Numbered from the stretch's first letter, positions 45,587 to 58,891 are shown. The stretch: DNA of 64,000 nucleotides from Schistosoma mansoni (GCF_000237925.1 NC_031502.1:15302434-15366433), one strand, 5' to 3'. Notes: generated from the letters alone by a model not told the origin. A program made the numbers and translations.

Positions 45587-48500
45587 ATGAACTCGGTAAG
45601 TTACTTTTTAATTAGCAAAATATACTTTTATACTACAATCGAACATAAATATGCAACACCAGTTTTTTAGAAGTCGAATACCTCTGTTACAGATGGTTTG
45701 TATCAGAGTTTGGTCACGAAGAATTTTCTTGTCTACATTTACTTACCCGGTATAATCGTTGAGAGGTTGTAATATTCATAAGACCACATTGTCTTCTTGT
45801 ACCATTAAAACATAGTGTCAACATGAGCATTATCAACAGGAATTAAACTTCTTCTGTATTATACACCATAGCTAAGAAATCCAAGGATGAAAAAATAATA
45901 ACCTTGACTCCTTTTTTAAAGGATACTCCTAAACAAATTAAATTAGTGGGATACAGTCATTCAGACGACGGATAAATAATGTTTTTTACGAACATTGCTC
46001 ATTCAAGGAAAATTCAAGTGAAAAATAGATTTGCAAACCATAACTAATTTGTTATATAGAAGGGCAACGTCTCTTCAAGTAGACCTTCAAAGCAGAATCG
46101 ATCCATAGGTATCCAACTAAAGAAGGAATAAGCCTAGCAAGGAGAAGTAAATCAACTATATTTGTTGGTTGTGGCATTTTAAATTTGTGAGTTGTATTTA
46201 CATAGTGATGGTTCAGCTATGAGTTTCGACCAGTTAAAGTTTGTCTAGAAACTGGCCATTAATCAATGTAAATGAAACCTATAAAATTTCGAGTATCTCA
46301 ATCTAGTTGATGTACTTTCAGCATGAAAATAAATCCTCATATACCGTAGTCTTCTCTATTTTTTCAAGCTGTTGTAGTCCACGGGGGGGTGGGTTCCAGA
46401 ATGTAGGGTTTTATTTCTCTATTATTAAAAGGTAAGCTCTATCATGTATAAGGTTAGATTTTCGCAGCAGTATTAGTTAGCAAGAAAGTAGTTTCCCCTA
46501 GCTTATCTATAGAAATCTCGGCAGTACTAGTTTACAAGAATAATATCAAAACTGCAGATGATTTCATAGGTAATTTATACTTGAAATGGTACAGATATTG
46601 TCAGTAACTATAAATTCTTCAGATCCTGTTTCAAAAAACTTAGCTATCATATAATATGGTTCTGTATCATTTCCATTAATAGTTAATCAATCGAATGTAG
46701 TCTATAAAATGGATTTTAAGCAATGTTAATAATGAACTACATTCTGATCTCGAAACCATATTTGAAACGCCATTTTTTGATATATTTTGAGATATTGTAT
46801 AATTTTACAGTTTTAAGTATCCTAGACGTTTTTTATTTTTGGATAAACTAGTCAATGACATTTTTCTTGTTCATCTGTTTGGTAAATATCCGGTTTCTTA
46901 ATGTTGGAACTGTCAATCTTCTAACAAAATAAACTTGTTAATCCATCAGAATTAGCGACATTATTAGAAGGAAGTATCATTAACAGATCTTTGTCATAAT
47001 TCTCCTGAAGAATTTTCCATTTGTGTATTATGATGTGAAATAATATTTGGCTTCCACTTTTTTTATTTTATTGATAACTTTAATACTGACCCATAGATCT
47101 ACGAAATAATGCACTGCAGGGCTTTTGTATTTACTTTCACATAAACCCCTTATGCAATTGAACCTCATTCTACTGAAGGAGTACATACAGCAACATATGA
47201 ATGATCTGTTTTCTTAGAGGAAATTTATTTACTAACTAAACAAGATTAGCCATAGAAGTAGATTTGCGTCCCATTTAAAAGTTTTGATTGATGTTTAATT
47301 AGTGAATGGTTGTATTATACTTCTTTGCATAGAAGAAAAATTATTTATCCATACTTGAAAGAGATTTCGACTTGCTTGACAGAAATAAAAATGGTTGGTT
47401 AAGCAAAAAAGAAGTTCAGAACTGTCTAATCTCGTTTGGATTCGATCCACGTTATACACAGGTAGGTTTTGAGTTTATTTTCTGTGCTATTCGAACGGTC
47501 TTGTAGTTCCATCTTTTTTTATTTGTTAGTTGTGGTATGTGAATGGGAAAATTGAAATGTAGTCACATGTTGAGCTTTAAAAAAGAAATTTTCACTACCG
47601 AACACAAAACAATCACTTGACATGAAATAAATTACATTTTTTAGAATAAAAGTAGGAAATTGAATACTGGATTTAGTGATTTGTTATCGGTCGACGAATG
47701 ACCGGCAATTTTTAACTTTGGGTCAACTATTCGGTACTTTACTTAAGTGGCAGATTTCTTAAAAGATGACTTATGAATTAGATCCTAAAATACTGGATAG
47801 CTACCTAATGTTCGAGTATAAACATATCTAACTAATAAGAGGAAAAAGTCAATCTTTCTGAGAACAACGTAATAAAATCATTATTACATTTGTGGGGACT
47901 ATAAGAATGACATTCATGACCATTTAAAACAAGTAACAGCCGAAATTGATTAGCCATGGACAATACATCACAGAATAAACATGTTTATGGATACATACAT
48001 TATCACATCGTTATATATATAGACTTTTCAATAACTTCCGCGTGTCAACTAACAGTTCATTCAATCTGACATACAGCAAATATAAATCGAAATCGCGGGA
48101 TGACATTTCACTAATTTATATCAACAATCCCAAGCCACTGATCAAGTTTTATAGGTTATTTTATTGACTGGTAATGACATCAGCCAGATAATCACTCGTC
48201 TTTAGAGTGTAATCATGTGAATGACAATGTATAAAATGACAAAAATCATTTAATTGCTGGAAATCTTACTGCAAAGTGTTGTGACTTTCGCCCTGTTAAT
48301 TATATCGCATGATTTATTCACCAATCAGAACACGACTTATATACTCTTAGCACTGTACGAAATCAATGAAATATTAACTGATACGAGGAGCCTAGAGTCC
48401 TTGTTGGTCCATCCCGTCTAGCCCAGTCTGTTGGGTCCGGAACACAGCTCCTACTGTGTGAATCATATATTTCAGACATGGTTTATATACAAGCAAACAA

Positions 48501-50894
48501 GACCACATCATACCATAAAATAAAAAATAACTATTGTACGGGACCAAGCCCAAAAGTGGCTGTGATTGTAAGAGGCTGTAATTAATCGACTGAGTACAAC
48601 TTAAGATAAAAGCTTATAATAAAAAGAATATATATATAGTCTTGTTTCTTATCAGGTATACAGTAAGGATATACGTTATAATAGTCCATAAATAGTTCTT
48701 AGCAGTTACCATTCATTTATTCTTCGTTTAGGTAACACATTTTAATAGTTTTCATTGTTGATTGGAGTTGGGGGCCGAGCTGTATATATATCTGAATTCA
48801 TAAAAATAACAATCTATTTTAAATTTGACCAACTGAAATCGTAGCACGATAGGTTGTATAAATTTTTAAATGGAGAAGAATAATGGATTCACATCAGGCT
48901 TTACTCTAATATACAGTAATATTTATATGTATGTACGAAATTATTAAACCAATCAAGGCAGTTTATGAGTCAATGATAACAGTGGAATAGATTACATAAT
49001 CAAAATTAATAATAAGTAGAAAGTACAAATTGATAGTGTAATGACAGGTGTACTAGTTGTGATAAGAATAATAAAATGCTTGAATCAATGTTACATAATA
49101 GGAAAATAGGTTAATGATTAGAAAAATATAGACACTGAAATAACATTCATAAAATTATAAGATTACGTAATAAGAAGTGTTCAGATAATTGGAAGCGAAT
49201 ATTAGAAAAATTATAAGTAAATAATTGATAGGGGGGTGAAGAAAAATAAACGAAGAAAGAGTATGGAAAATAAGATTATTTATTAAGGCCAAGGGAGGGA
49301 TAAGGGTGTTACAAATTTCTTATGAACACAAAGACTTGGGTAGTTGGATCGAATTCCTATAGCTTCTGTTATGTGTAAGAGACGAGATCGAACCCCATAT
49401 GGAAAACTAGTAGCAATACGATAACAACCAATACAAATAAATTTTAGTTTATTCTTTGGAAGATAAAGGTCCACAACGACAGCTAACCATATTATAACAT
49501 TTTAGGAACACCAAGACCTCCAAATATTCTTGCAAGTGTTACACTAATAATGATCAGCGAGAAATCTTACTTATCGAAATTTTGAGCGAAAATATGTCTT
49601 TCTTAACCTCGTTATTTAAAAACAAACGTCTGAATAAACTTAAATTAGAGGTATCTTTACATTTTATTGGAACTTGAAGAAAGGTATTCAATTGTAAAAT
49701 CCTTCGGGTTTTGTTTCAGCATGGTTGAACACCAAATACATTCAGGTTAAGGAATTAAACAGTATGTTTGCGTTATTCTGTTGACTCTTTATTAGTAAGA
49801 CTGAGTTCATCATTATCCAACAGCAGATGGAGAACAATCTGGAAACAGAAAGTAGTGGAAAAGCATAAAATCGTATTTTGGAGCCTCTCGGGTTTTATTC
49901 ACTATTCATATAATGTTAGTCAATGATTGAAATTACTTTACGTGAACAAAATTTCCTCTAACTATATAATGAATATCTTATGCTCATTTAAGGAGTTCAT
50001 GGCACACTTCGATGTAAATAATGATGACAAAATAACAAAAACAGAATTTCTTGAAGCTGCGAAACAAATTAAAATTGGGAAAATAACGTGAGTTATGATA
50101 CCGTTTTCGTTTGTACCTTTATTATCAATATATTGTTTATTGTGTAATCCGAAGATGCTATGAAAAGCTATATGACTTAATCTGAAGTAATAATATTTAG
50201 CTTACAAACAACATTGTACCACATAATCCAGATCAAAACTACAGACCATGCTTTATTCATGAAAAAGTTTGCCAATTTTCGTTTCCTTTATGTATATTTA
50301 GTAAGTTGAATGTTTTTATGGATCTACGACACAGGAATAAACGCCTAAATAATTTGATTGTTATATTTTTTGAGCGTAATTCCAGTGTTTAGAAAGTGAC
50401 AAATCGTGGCAATTAAAATCTCTGAATGCCAAGGTGCCTAGAGGTGCATATAAAGCTACTTTTTTACAATTCACTAGTTTTGAACAATGCCAATAGACAT
50501 TCATGACTTAAAGCAGTCTGTCTAAGAGAAATATGTACAATTAGTCGTAAGGCAATTTTAATATAATGTTCCCATCTTGTCAACCATTTTTAATGTACAT
50601 AAGACAAATAGACTTTGTTTTGAAAAACTCTCAATTTCAACAACCTGTCAGGATTTGTGTAATCACCTGACTTATTGTTTGATGACTTAATAGGCACCAT
50701 TGATGATTAACTCACCACCACCGAAGTATAAATCATGTGCGTTAGTGAAAAAAGATTAAACTTCTCAGTTTATTAAAATATCCAGTCGATTAGTGATTAA
50801 GATCACATACAGCAGATGTGACACGTCAAAATTAGTTATGGAGAGGAAAGTGGTTTATTTGATAAAGCCGAATGAGAAGGAATTCTAGTTAACT

Positions 50895-50933
<39 letters not shown>

Positions 50934-53194
50934 GATTGGTCTTCACAAATTTTCATGTATTGATTTGTTGTCCGCATCGCTTAATCACTTTTAAAGCTTA
51001 CGGAGTAGTAGTGTCAGAGCTTCCATGACCGTGACCAAATAAAGAAGAACAAATAGTTTGACTTCTCAGGTTTTCTTTTGGCTTAAATTTCACAGTTGGT
51101 TTTGATCTGATAGATAATTATCAAGAAATTTCTTTCTAAATAAGCAGTACTTCATTACTTATCGACGCAAAAATACTTCTATAGCCTGGAGTATAACCTT
51201 AACAAAACTGCAACAGGCGATCTGAGATGGTAAACACAAGAAAGTTTTGGAGACTTAGGGATGGATAACTGATGGTTCTGAATCTCAAACTGGATATAAA
51301 AACACAATATACTGTGTCATTATCAAGCTTTCACTTGACAACTTCGAGTAAATTGAGCATTTGGTATCTCGTTAATGATAAAAATAATATACTTGTAATG
51401 TCTTAAGCAGTAGGAAATTAAATTTCTGACGTTTCATGTAAGCCACTTCCTCAGATAATAAAAATGAATAAACGAACTAAATTAACAGTTTAAATAGTGC
51501 AAAGGACACAGCAGAATATATTTAGCTAAAACCAAGTTAAAATAGATCTGATCACGCCTGTGTTATGCCCTTTTGGTTAAGGTTATTTTAGTGTATGAGA
51601 CACAGCTATGCGTGTGTGAAAAATGTGACATATGTGATGTAGAAGAGTAAGAGTGGGTACTTTGGTATGTTTGTTAGTGATTTGAGATTTCAACAGGATG
51701 ATTGCCTGGATAAATGGTCCATTTTGGATGGATCATTAGGCCTTTCTTTCTGTTAAGTGCAGTAGTGTTTACTAAAATATAAAGGGCTTCAGCCGTTCAC
51801 CTTTCTTTATAACTGGAAAATCTTTTGGGAATTATTTTGATACTGCTAATATCAATTTGATTGTTTGCTAAAAATAATATTAACTGCTATTGATGATTTG
51901 ATTTGTATATTTCCTAGATCTACAGGATTATTTGAGGTCTTTTTGTGTAGCTCAAATGTTGTTTTACACGAGTCATGATTTCACAAGAAAACTTACTAAT
52001 ATAGTATGCATCTTAACCTACATATCCTTGTCTGTAAACACATTTCTGTATAGAAGTGATCGGGATCTCATCTTTCATTCAAATCCAAGCATCTCTAAGT
52101 GTTCTTTATTTTATAGAATCCTTTAATTCTGTGTAATCTTAGGATACGTTTGTAGTTTTTCTGTTGTGCCATGACGGTATGATATAATCAAGCTACCATC
52201 TCATGATAATTCATTCAACTCATTATTATTCGGAGGAACCAGATATATATGCGCCGCACAAATCTCATTTGATTTGTGTGAGGGCTGTGATACTGCCTGG
52301 GTGCCCAAACCGAAGCAGGTCTAGTGTTTAAGCGCTCGCGCGAGAGACTGATAGGTCCTGGGTTATTATTATTCAACTGAAGAACATTTCGTTTTAGTAT
52401 ATTGTGAATAATATTTATAGAAAAATTAATAAATTATATGGGTATAAATGGGATAGAAGGTTTATGAATTTTTGATAATCCATAAAAACGTGACGTGGTA
52501 CATTTTACCAAAAATATTCTGCTTTGAGTCCTTTGTACTATTTAAATTCTGTTAATTTAATTCGTTTATTTATTTTTATTATCTGAAGGAGTGGCTTACA
52601 CGAAACGTCAGAAATCTAACTTTCTATTTATTGGGATTTTACAAATACATTATTTTCATTATTAACAAGATACCATAGTTTGGTCTCGACAACAGTCACA
52701 TGCCTTCTTTAAGAAGTGATTTTTGACTCCAGTAGCTTTTATGTATTGTGAGAGTGCATCTCAAAATTCAATGAATGTGTTGGATTCAGCGCTGATAACA
52801 TTTAGCAAAACATAAGTGAATTCTAAAGATTATCACTAGTGTTTAGAAAAATTTGTTCTAAAATGAGAAAATTCATCAGTTTTCAAACAGTATACTCGTG
52901 TACAACTAATGTATCGACGAATTTTATCCATCAACGCTGTAAATATGTTTCATCTCAGAGTTGTTTTATGTTTGTTTTTATTCCAGTGACGCAGAAATGC
53001 GTTCAGCATTTAGAAGTGCTGATAAAAATAAATCTGGTCAAATCGATGCCTATGAGTTGAGGGATTTTTTGAAAAAACAGAAAAATGTCGTTTCCATGGA
53101 TCTCTGTACCAAGTGGATAAAACAGAATGACAAAAATGGAGACCAAAAGTTGGATTATGAAGAATTTTTGAAGTTTGTTCAGTCCATGTTATAA
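45587..53194 (+). CDS. Four-EF-hand calmodulin-like protein, 146 aa, four exons
   Basis: Assembled from exons 45587-45595 (ATGAACTCG, donor GTAAGT), 47333-47461 (EF1, donor GTAGGT), 49993-50087 (EF2, ends AC before GTGAGT) and 52987-53194 (EF3-EF4, stop at 53192). Phases match at every junction, and the product is close to calmodulin's 149 residues. Loop cores are EF1 DRNKNG, EF2 DVNNDD, EF3 DKNKSG and EF4 DKNGDQ, each with Asp at 1 and Glu at 12. EF2 and EF4 have Asp and Gln at position 6 where Gly is usual. EF2-to-EF3 spacing is 26 residues, as in calmodulin; EF1-to-EF2 is 23, two short of the usual 25. AATAAA lies at 53318. Introns are 1.7, 2.5 and 2.9 kb and hold repeats. Exons EF1, EF2 and EF3-4 are well supported. 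Exon 1 is a best guess (0.45): it has no TATA box at the usual distance. If the EF2 exon did not splice on, it would stop at TGA 50089. Confidence 0.72.
48380..49500 (-). repeat. Probable retroelement remnant in an intron of the four-EF gene
   Basis: A GC-richer block at 48380-48480 (CTAGAGTCCTTGTTGG, TTGGGTCCGGAACACAGC) and a minus-strand frame at 49283-49474 (CIGCYRIATSFPYGVRSR) stand out from the intron. I recall similar text from schistosome dispersed repeats but cannot name the family; the limits are approximate. Confidence 0.3.
50897..50932. repeat. (TA)n microsatellite
   Basis: Unbroken TA dinucleotide run of about 36 bases within the third intron of the four-EF gene. Confidence 0.9.
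51363..51535 (+). repeat. Left arm of a ~170-bp inverted repeat
   Basis: Aligns with the reverse complement of 52505-52675 through GGTATCT(C/T)GTTAAT, ATTTCTGACGTTTC, TGTAAGCCAC, CAGATAATAAAAAT and GCAGAATAT. Spacer is about 970 bases. Lies in the third intron of the four-EF gene. Confidence 0.7.
52300..52370 (+). repeat. tRNA-like SINE fragment, cut inside the B box
   Basis: AGGTCTAGTGTTTAAGCGCTCGCGCG..GAGACTGATAGGTCCTGGGTT matches the tRNA-like part at 26.73-26.78 kb, but it stops at GGGTT and runs into ATTATT, so the promoter is incomplete. It lies between the two inverted-repeat arms. Confidence 0.55.
52505..52675 (-). repeat. Right arm of a ~170-bp inverted repeat
   Basis: Partner of 51363-51535. 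It ends about 310 bases before the EF3-EF4 exon. In a pre-mRNA the two arms could form a long stem. Confidence 0.7.
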
Positions 53195-53329
53195 AAAGAG
53201 GACGTTGACTTCATTCAATCACCTTTAAGATACTAAAAACTATCATAAGATTTAGTATTTAAAAGTAGTCATTTGTGTATTTTTTTAAAAAACTATCTCC
53301 ATTACAATGAACGTATAAATAAACTATGA

Positions 53330-54735
53330 GAGTTATCTGAGGAGGATAATACTTACATTTATGCAAATAATTAGTATCATTTTAATTGTTCTCTTTAAAG
53401 CTACGTTTAAAGTGTATGAAGTCCTGTTACGATTAATGAGGTTTTTTACATTAGATAGCTTCATAAAGTTATATAGTTAGGATATGTTCTTCATAAAAGT
53501 GAGGACTAAGTATCTGCGTTATCGTGAACTGATGCTAACGTGTGAAAATCATATACCTAGTCTCTCAGAAACGAGCTCGATACCTACAGTTATAATGTGA
53601 ATAAGTCCAAACTGGAACTTGAAAGGAGTCTAGAATAAATTGCTTAAATTAACTGGTAAACATTATAAACCAAGTCAATGAGCTTGAACGAAACGGAAAA
53701 TTCTTTCATTTCAAATCTGAGCTTGTGAACAAGATACCGTATTAGATTGTTACAATCATGTATAACTGTAAAAGTATATCTAACGAATTTTTCTTAGATT
53801 TAACGACATACACTGCGGTGAATAACCGGTACATTTACTGTACAGTTACATACTTTATGCTATGTTTAAACCTATCATAATAATAAAATACAATTTCATA
53901 ATACATACTTAGAATTTGAGTTATATATTGTGTTTTGACGCAGTTCTAGACTTATTGGGATTAATACCATTTCGTTAAGTCATTTCATATTCACAAGCAC
54001 TACCAGCTAACTAAAGATCTAGTTGTAATTATCATAGTGAAATCCACGATGAATTGACTAAAGCACAGTACGGTAACTGTATAATGTTCAATTTGTTTCT
54101 CTCGTTATCATAAACCGCAATAAATACCTGATAGATGACTATCAGGGTAATGAAGGACAACCTTGATAAAAATCAAACACAACACGGTTTTTAGTGGACT
54201 GATGGGACGATAATATAAACGGTTTAAGTGTTATATCACCATACTTATTTAGGTTACCAAGAGGAGATTCATATTGCAAAAGCAGGTGATATTTTTTATA
54301 GCAATCCGATATAATCTAAAGAACTACTAGAGAGCAATGAAAATTGAAGGAATTTTTCAATCAGTTTGGAAAATTCCCGGTAGTATGGTTTTAATGTATA
54401 TAAAAATATAGCTCAGGACCTTCATGGAAATTTGGGTCGCTGGTTAAATGATGCAACATCTCTAAACTCGGTATTCAAATCCGTATGGGAGCGAGTTTTC
54501 AGCTAAAAAGACCACCAGTGATGTTATATTTTCAACAGTCCCAAACTAACATCATTTCACCATGAAATTTATCACTATATTATTTATTCTCCATCAAGTG
54601 TCAGTCTAGTTAGTCAAGTAGTTGAAAATGGAGAACAGTTCATAATTAAAATAAATACCATGCATTTGTAGCTACTGGGAAAACTGTAAGTAGTACAAAC
54701 GAATAAAGCGTTATATATATGCATCCACTCACAGA
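53330..54735. other. No gene seen (intergenic)
   Basis: 3' flank of the four-EF gene; AT-rich, with at most a faint tRNA-like trace near 54430-54490. Confidence 0.4.
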
Positions 54736-54737
54736 TT

Positions 54738-55300
54738 ATTCTAGGACTACTTTGGCAAATGCCCCTTTAAGTGTGTCCACGAATCTCTCGACATGACCGT
54801 TGAATTGCAGGTGGTAAGGAGTCTTGATATACTTAATGACATTTAGCTTTCTTTACCATCGGGAAAACGATGACTGATAACTGCACTAATAATCATGGGT
54901 ATCAATGTTCACCATTATTTCAACCTTTGGACTAAACTGAGTTAATGGAAAATCTTCAGATGAATTTTTCTTTAATTCATCCTAGGGATTCTGACTATTT
55001 GGATCAATTCTATGTTGGATTGGTGGTCAAAAATTGACTCAATGGATGGTGTAATTTATTCACAGAATTTACAGAAACACTATAATATCCAATCATCCCA
55101 AGAAATGACCTTAGTGTATGCACTGATATCTGTTTAATAGCATTTGTATCATATAGACCTGTTGGATGACCTTTTTATAAAAAAAAATATATCCAAGACA
55201 CGTAAAGCATTAACGAAAAAAATCCAAATTTGTATTCCTGTAGGTAGAAACCAGAATGAGACATTTTGTGAGCACTGCATCTGAACGAATCATCCATTAA
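54738..55300 (-). pseudogene. Gypsy-type pol relic: RT/RNase H joined to integrase
   Basis: The minus strand reads LRSFLGMIGYYS (end of gypsy RT, near 55120), then RNase H traces (SHRFPDGKE-like, near 54870), then YHLQFNGHVERFVDTLKGAF (integrase C-terminal core, 54738-54823). Stops and frame shifts run throughout, and most of the RNase H and integrase is missing between the last two blocks. A decayed LTR retrotransposon fragment of the Boudicca/gypsy kind. Confidence 0.6.
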
Positions 55301-55817
55301 TCTGGAATGGGACCAATAATTAATGTTAAACAGACAAGCTGCCAAACCGTCAAGATTCTACAACATTGTATCCACTAATCGCAGTCGGTTTTGAGCCGAA
55401 TGGTAATCAGTTACACTGACTAAAGCCATGATGAGTTTCAATAATTAGGTTCATGCCGTTGCTTCTGTCCTCGACATCTAATCAAAATACAGAAACAGCA
55501 AACCGATCTTCTTTCTTCAAACAAGGGTTGAAGGTCACAACAATTTGGTGATAGGGACTCAAAAGGGAGATGATACAAGATGATTATTTTATTTGGACAA
55601 AGATTTAATACTGCCTCAATAGTACAAACACAGGCTCTTCAAGAACGATGAATTGGAAAATTAACGGCAAAATTTATTTTCTTTAGTCCACAATTGTGCC
55701 AGAGCGGAAAGATATATAATCATCGCTTCGTACGAACCAGCAATTTAATTTTAATGAGGAATGATCACATTCAAATCATGGTTTGGCTGAACAGATGTTT
55801 TTCGAGTAGAGTATGTT

Positions 55818-57400
55818 GCTACTGTTGAAGAGAAAGTTATATTGTTATTACAAAACTGGATCCACGTGAGCACCAAAAGTATGAAAATTATATCTTACCA
55901 AAATATACCACTGAATATATGAGTTGTGGTGAAACTAATGGGATCTTAAATAAGATATTTTGTAAACAAATATCCTTATTCTATAATCAGTATAACTATC
56001 TCCAATTAATGAAAGTTGATGATTACCTTACATAAACTGAGAGAGTTACTTTTCTGTCCAAACGACTCAAATTAGATGCCTTGGATTATGACCAGCTTCA
56101 ATATTTGCGATTTGCTTTTGAGACTCAATTATCCACGAAGACTGATATTCGAACGAGACTGCTATCATAAATTGAATAAGATAATCAAATGACGCTGCGG
56201 ATGGTTAATGAAGAATGTCAATGCCTGGTTAACCTGAAACATGATCCCGCTATGATAAAAATTAGAGTATAGCCATCAAGCCTCATTGCTAACTACGTTA
56301 AATTAGGTAGAAGATAAGATTTTACAATTAGTAGCCAATAGCAATCCAAGTTTGTCAAATTGTCAACAAATTATTAATTCTGTGCCTCGAAGCATCTCAC
56401 TATAACTTGAAACTTCAGAAATCAAAGATACAACATATGTTACAGAATTGGTCATAAGGAAGCACTTTGTGACCACGATCAAGAAAAGCTTTGTCAGAAT
56501 TGAGAAGGCTAGATGAAAACTACACGAACATATGCATTCAGTGTGGCAGACAAAATATGATATGCGGATTTACTAATAGAGGGAATTCATATTTGGTTAC
56601 TATTGTATATAGCTTCGGATATGACACTTGTTTTTTTAGAAGGTATGGAATTTGATAGGCTTCTGACCTATATACTCTTAAAAACACCTTTTGAGATATA
56701 CTAAAATTTGTTGGAGTGATCTAATGTGCTGTTCAATTCAGTGAGAATTCCTTTACCCAAACTTGTTATATAACAAGTAAACATGTTTTGGATCTAATCG
56801 GCATCGACTAGATTAGCGACCTGAACCTATGGGATGTATCATTAAATGGTTGAAACATCTATAGATGTCCGACTGTCTTAAATGTAACTACCAAGGACCT
56901 ATGTACAGTAGATATTTGAGTAAAGCATGTAAGTCTATTCCAAAACATGGGGTATTGCACAATCTAAAAATTTAAATCATACCTACAACACATGAAACCT
57001 GTTTTCTATCCAAAACGCCAAATAAATCCATACCGAAAGCTGATAGAGAATTAGATCATTTAGAGAAGCTCGGTGTCATACAGCAAGCCGTTTCTTCGTC
57101 ATCGGTAGTTTAATCTTAATAGTTCACAAAAAAAGTAACTATTCGCCTTTATGAAGAATTTTCAATTTATTTGAATGACGTACTGCAAACTCCTTCATAT
57201 ACAATCTCCTACCAGAGGATATACGTATTAAGTCAGTCAGTGGATGTTACTTTGCTCAATTACACTTTCGAACAGCGAACAAAATACATTGGGGAGCATA
57301 TTTGTTATGCAAGAAATCTCACAATTGCTAAAACATCGGATTCATTGAGAAATCTAATACTTGTTATAAGAATATGTTCATAAAAAACGCCCGTCATTTG
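55818..57400 (+). pseudogene. Gypsy-type gag-pol relic, plus strand
   Basis: Gag part at 55818-56285: LDPREHQKYENYILPKY and then KLDALDYDQLQYL with TDIRTRLLS and NEECQCLVNLKHDPAM, a pattern I know from schistosome gypsy gags. RT part at about 56985-57390: PVFYPKRQINPYRKLIE, ELDHLEKLGVIQQAV in a shifted frame, then IRLYEEFSIYLNDVLQ. Many stops. It faces the opposite way to the pol relic just upstream, so the two are separate insertions or an inversion. Confidence 0.6.
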
Positions 57401-58795
57401 ACGATTGAATTTCATCAATACACATTAAAGGAAAGTGACAATTCCTACAGTGTACAGAAGCCAAAGATTAACGGATTAAAATCAATATAGTTTACTTCAT
57501 ATGTTTGAGGGATGGTCATACAAATAAATAAGCCTTAGTAACATGAAATGGAAAACTAAACAGCTGGTAAAACTAAGAGATAAAAAGTCATCTCACTTAG
57601 AAATCCAAGAATTTTAGGCCAGTGTATGAGCAATCATAGTTTTGAACTTAATGTAGCTACTAGCTTGAATGGTGAAATTCTTGTGATACCGGGATCAAAA
57701 TAACCAGTAGGACTAAGATGAATATCACTTTCATACTTTAAAATTAATTAAGTACATTTTTAGACCACGAATTAGGTTCGTAGTAGTGTATTGGGCTAAC
57801 ACGACATGTGGCTCCAATTCAGGGAGAGTAATAACTTTCTACTGACCTCCTTTAATAGTAGGACTCTTTATACCTAACCCACGCTCCAGCCAGATAAAGA
57901 AGTAATTCGTGATCACTGAACATGAAATAAGTTTGTTCTATCTTAGTATGATATGGGTGAATAAACCTGTAGACATTCAAACCACTGAATAACTTTATAA
58001 TTTGATAACATGACAATATACAACTTGGTTATACCCCAATATTTACATTGACATACCTTCTACTTACTATCACTTCGTTGTACATCGCGTACGAAGATAG
58101 GTAATGCATATCTTAACAGTGTGTGTCCAATTTCTAACCATAAGGTTCAGTATTCATCCCAACACTTTCGTTTTAGGTAGCTTAGTAATACGGTTGAACC
58201 TCACACAAGTGTGCCTCAGAGCTTAGTACAAGGACCTGCACCTTGAATGTTTAGCTAACATTAGACAGTAGATCACCTGTTTGACTCGACTGGTAGTTAG
58301 ACAAGGGATGAGCTATCATCTTAGAGCCAAGATTACGAAAGTAAAGTATTCTAGGTTTATGGAAAAATCTACTTTTTCGGAGTCTCATGACATTTGTAAT
58401 ATATTAAAAATCATGGACGGTTTTGAATGGTCGGTTATATACTATGTTGTAACAAAACGACTGTGGATTAGTGAGCATTTACTACTGTGTCTATTTTGTA
58501 TTCTTAAAGCGATAATAATAGTAGTAATTACAATAAAGCGATAATTAGTTAAGCGGAATTACTGACTAGAAATGAAAAATACAACGGAGTCTAAAATGTG
58601 TTGGGACGGCTTTGAAAAGCACGACGAAGCCTCTCTAGACTCTGGGGGAGGCAAAGATATTCCATACAATCAGAACCTGATAGAGCCTTCTACAAAGTTA
58701 ACGTGACATGCTACGGTTGGACGATGGCATAACTTGTGCATTGGTTGAATTATAATGTTATAGCCAATACTAATAATTATAAATACCTATGACTA
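57401..58795. other. No gene seen (intergenic)
   Basis: May contain further unrecognisable LTR-element sequence. No frame or RNA feature I can support. Confidence 0.4.
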
Positions 58796-58891
58796 AAGAT
58801 GGATAGTGGCTAGCAGTGGAATCCAGAACGCGCGTTTCGTCCTATTTGGGACTCGTCAGCCGGATGTACCTGCGTCTCAGAGTTGACTGTC
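58796..58891 (-). repeat. SINE family 1 with intact hammerhead core (left arm)
   Basis: On the minus strand: CTGACGA (complement 58853-58859), GTCCC/GGAC stem, GAAA (complement 58835-58838), CGCGCGTTC. The expected cleavage triplet is GTT instead of GTC in this copy. It runs into the N gap. Confidence 0.75.

Noticed and set aside
52839-53194. Separate gene starting at ATG 52839 or at the frame from 52961
   Set aside because: The sequence before 52987 reads through a splice acceptor in another frame or as intron; calmodulin-like spacing and phase join this exon to 50087.
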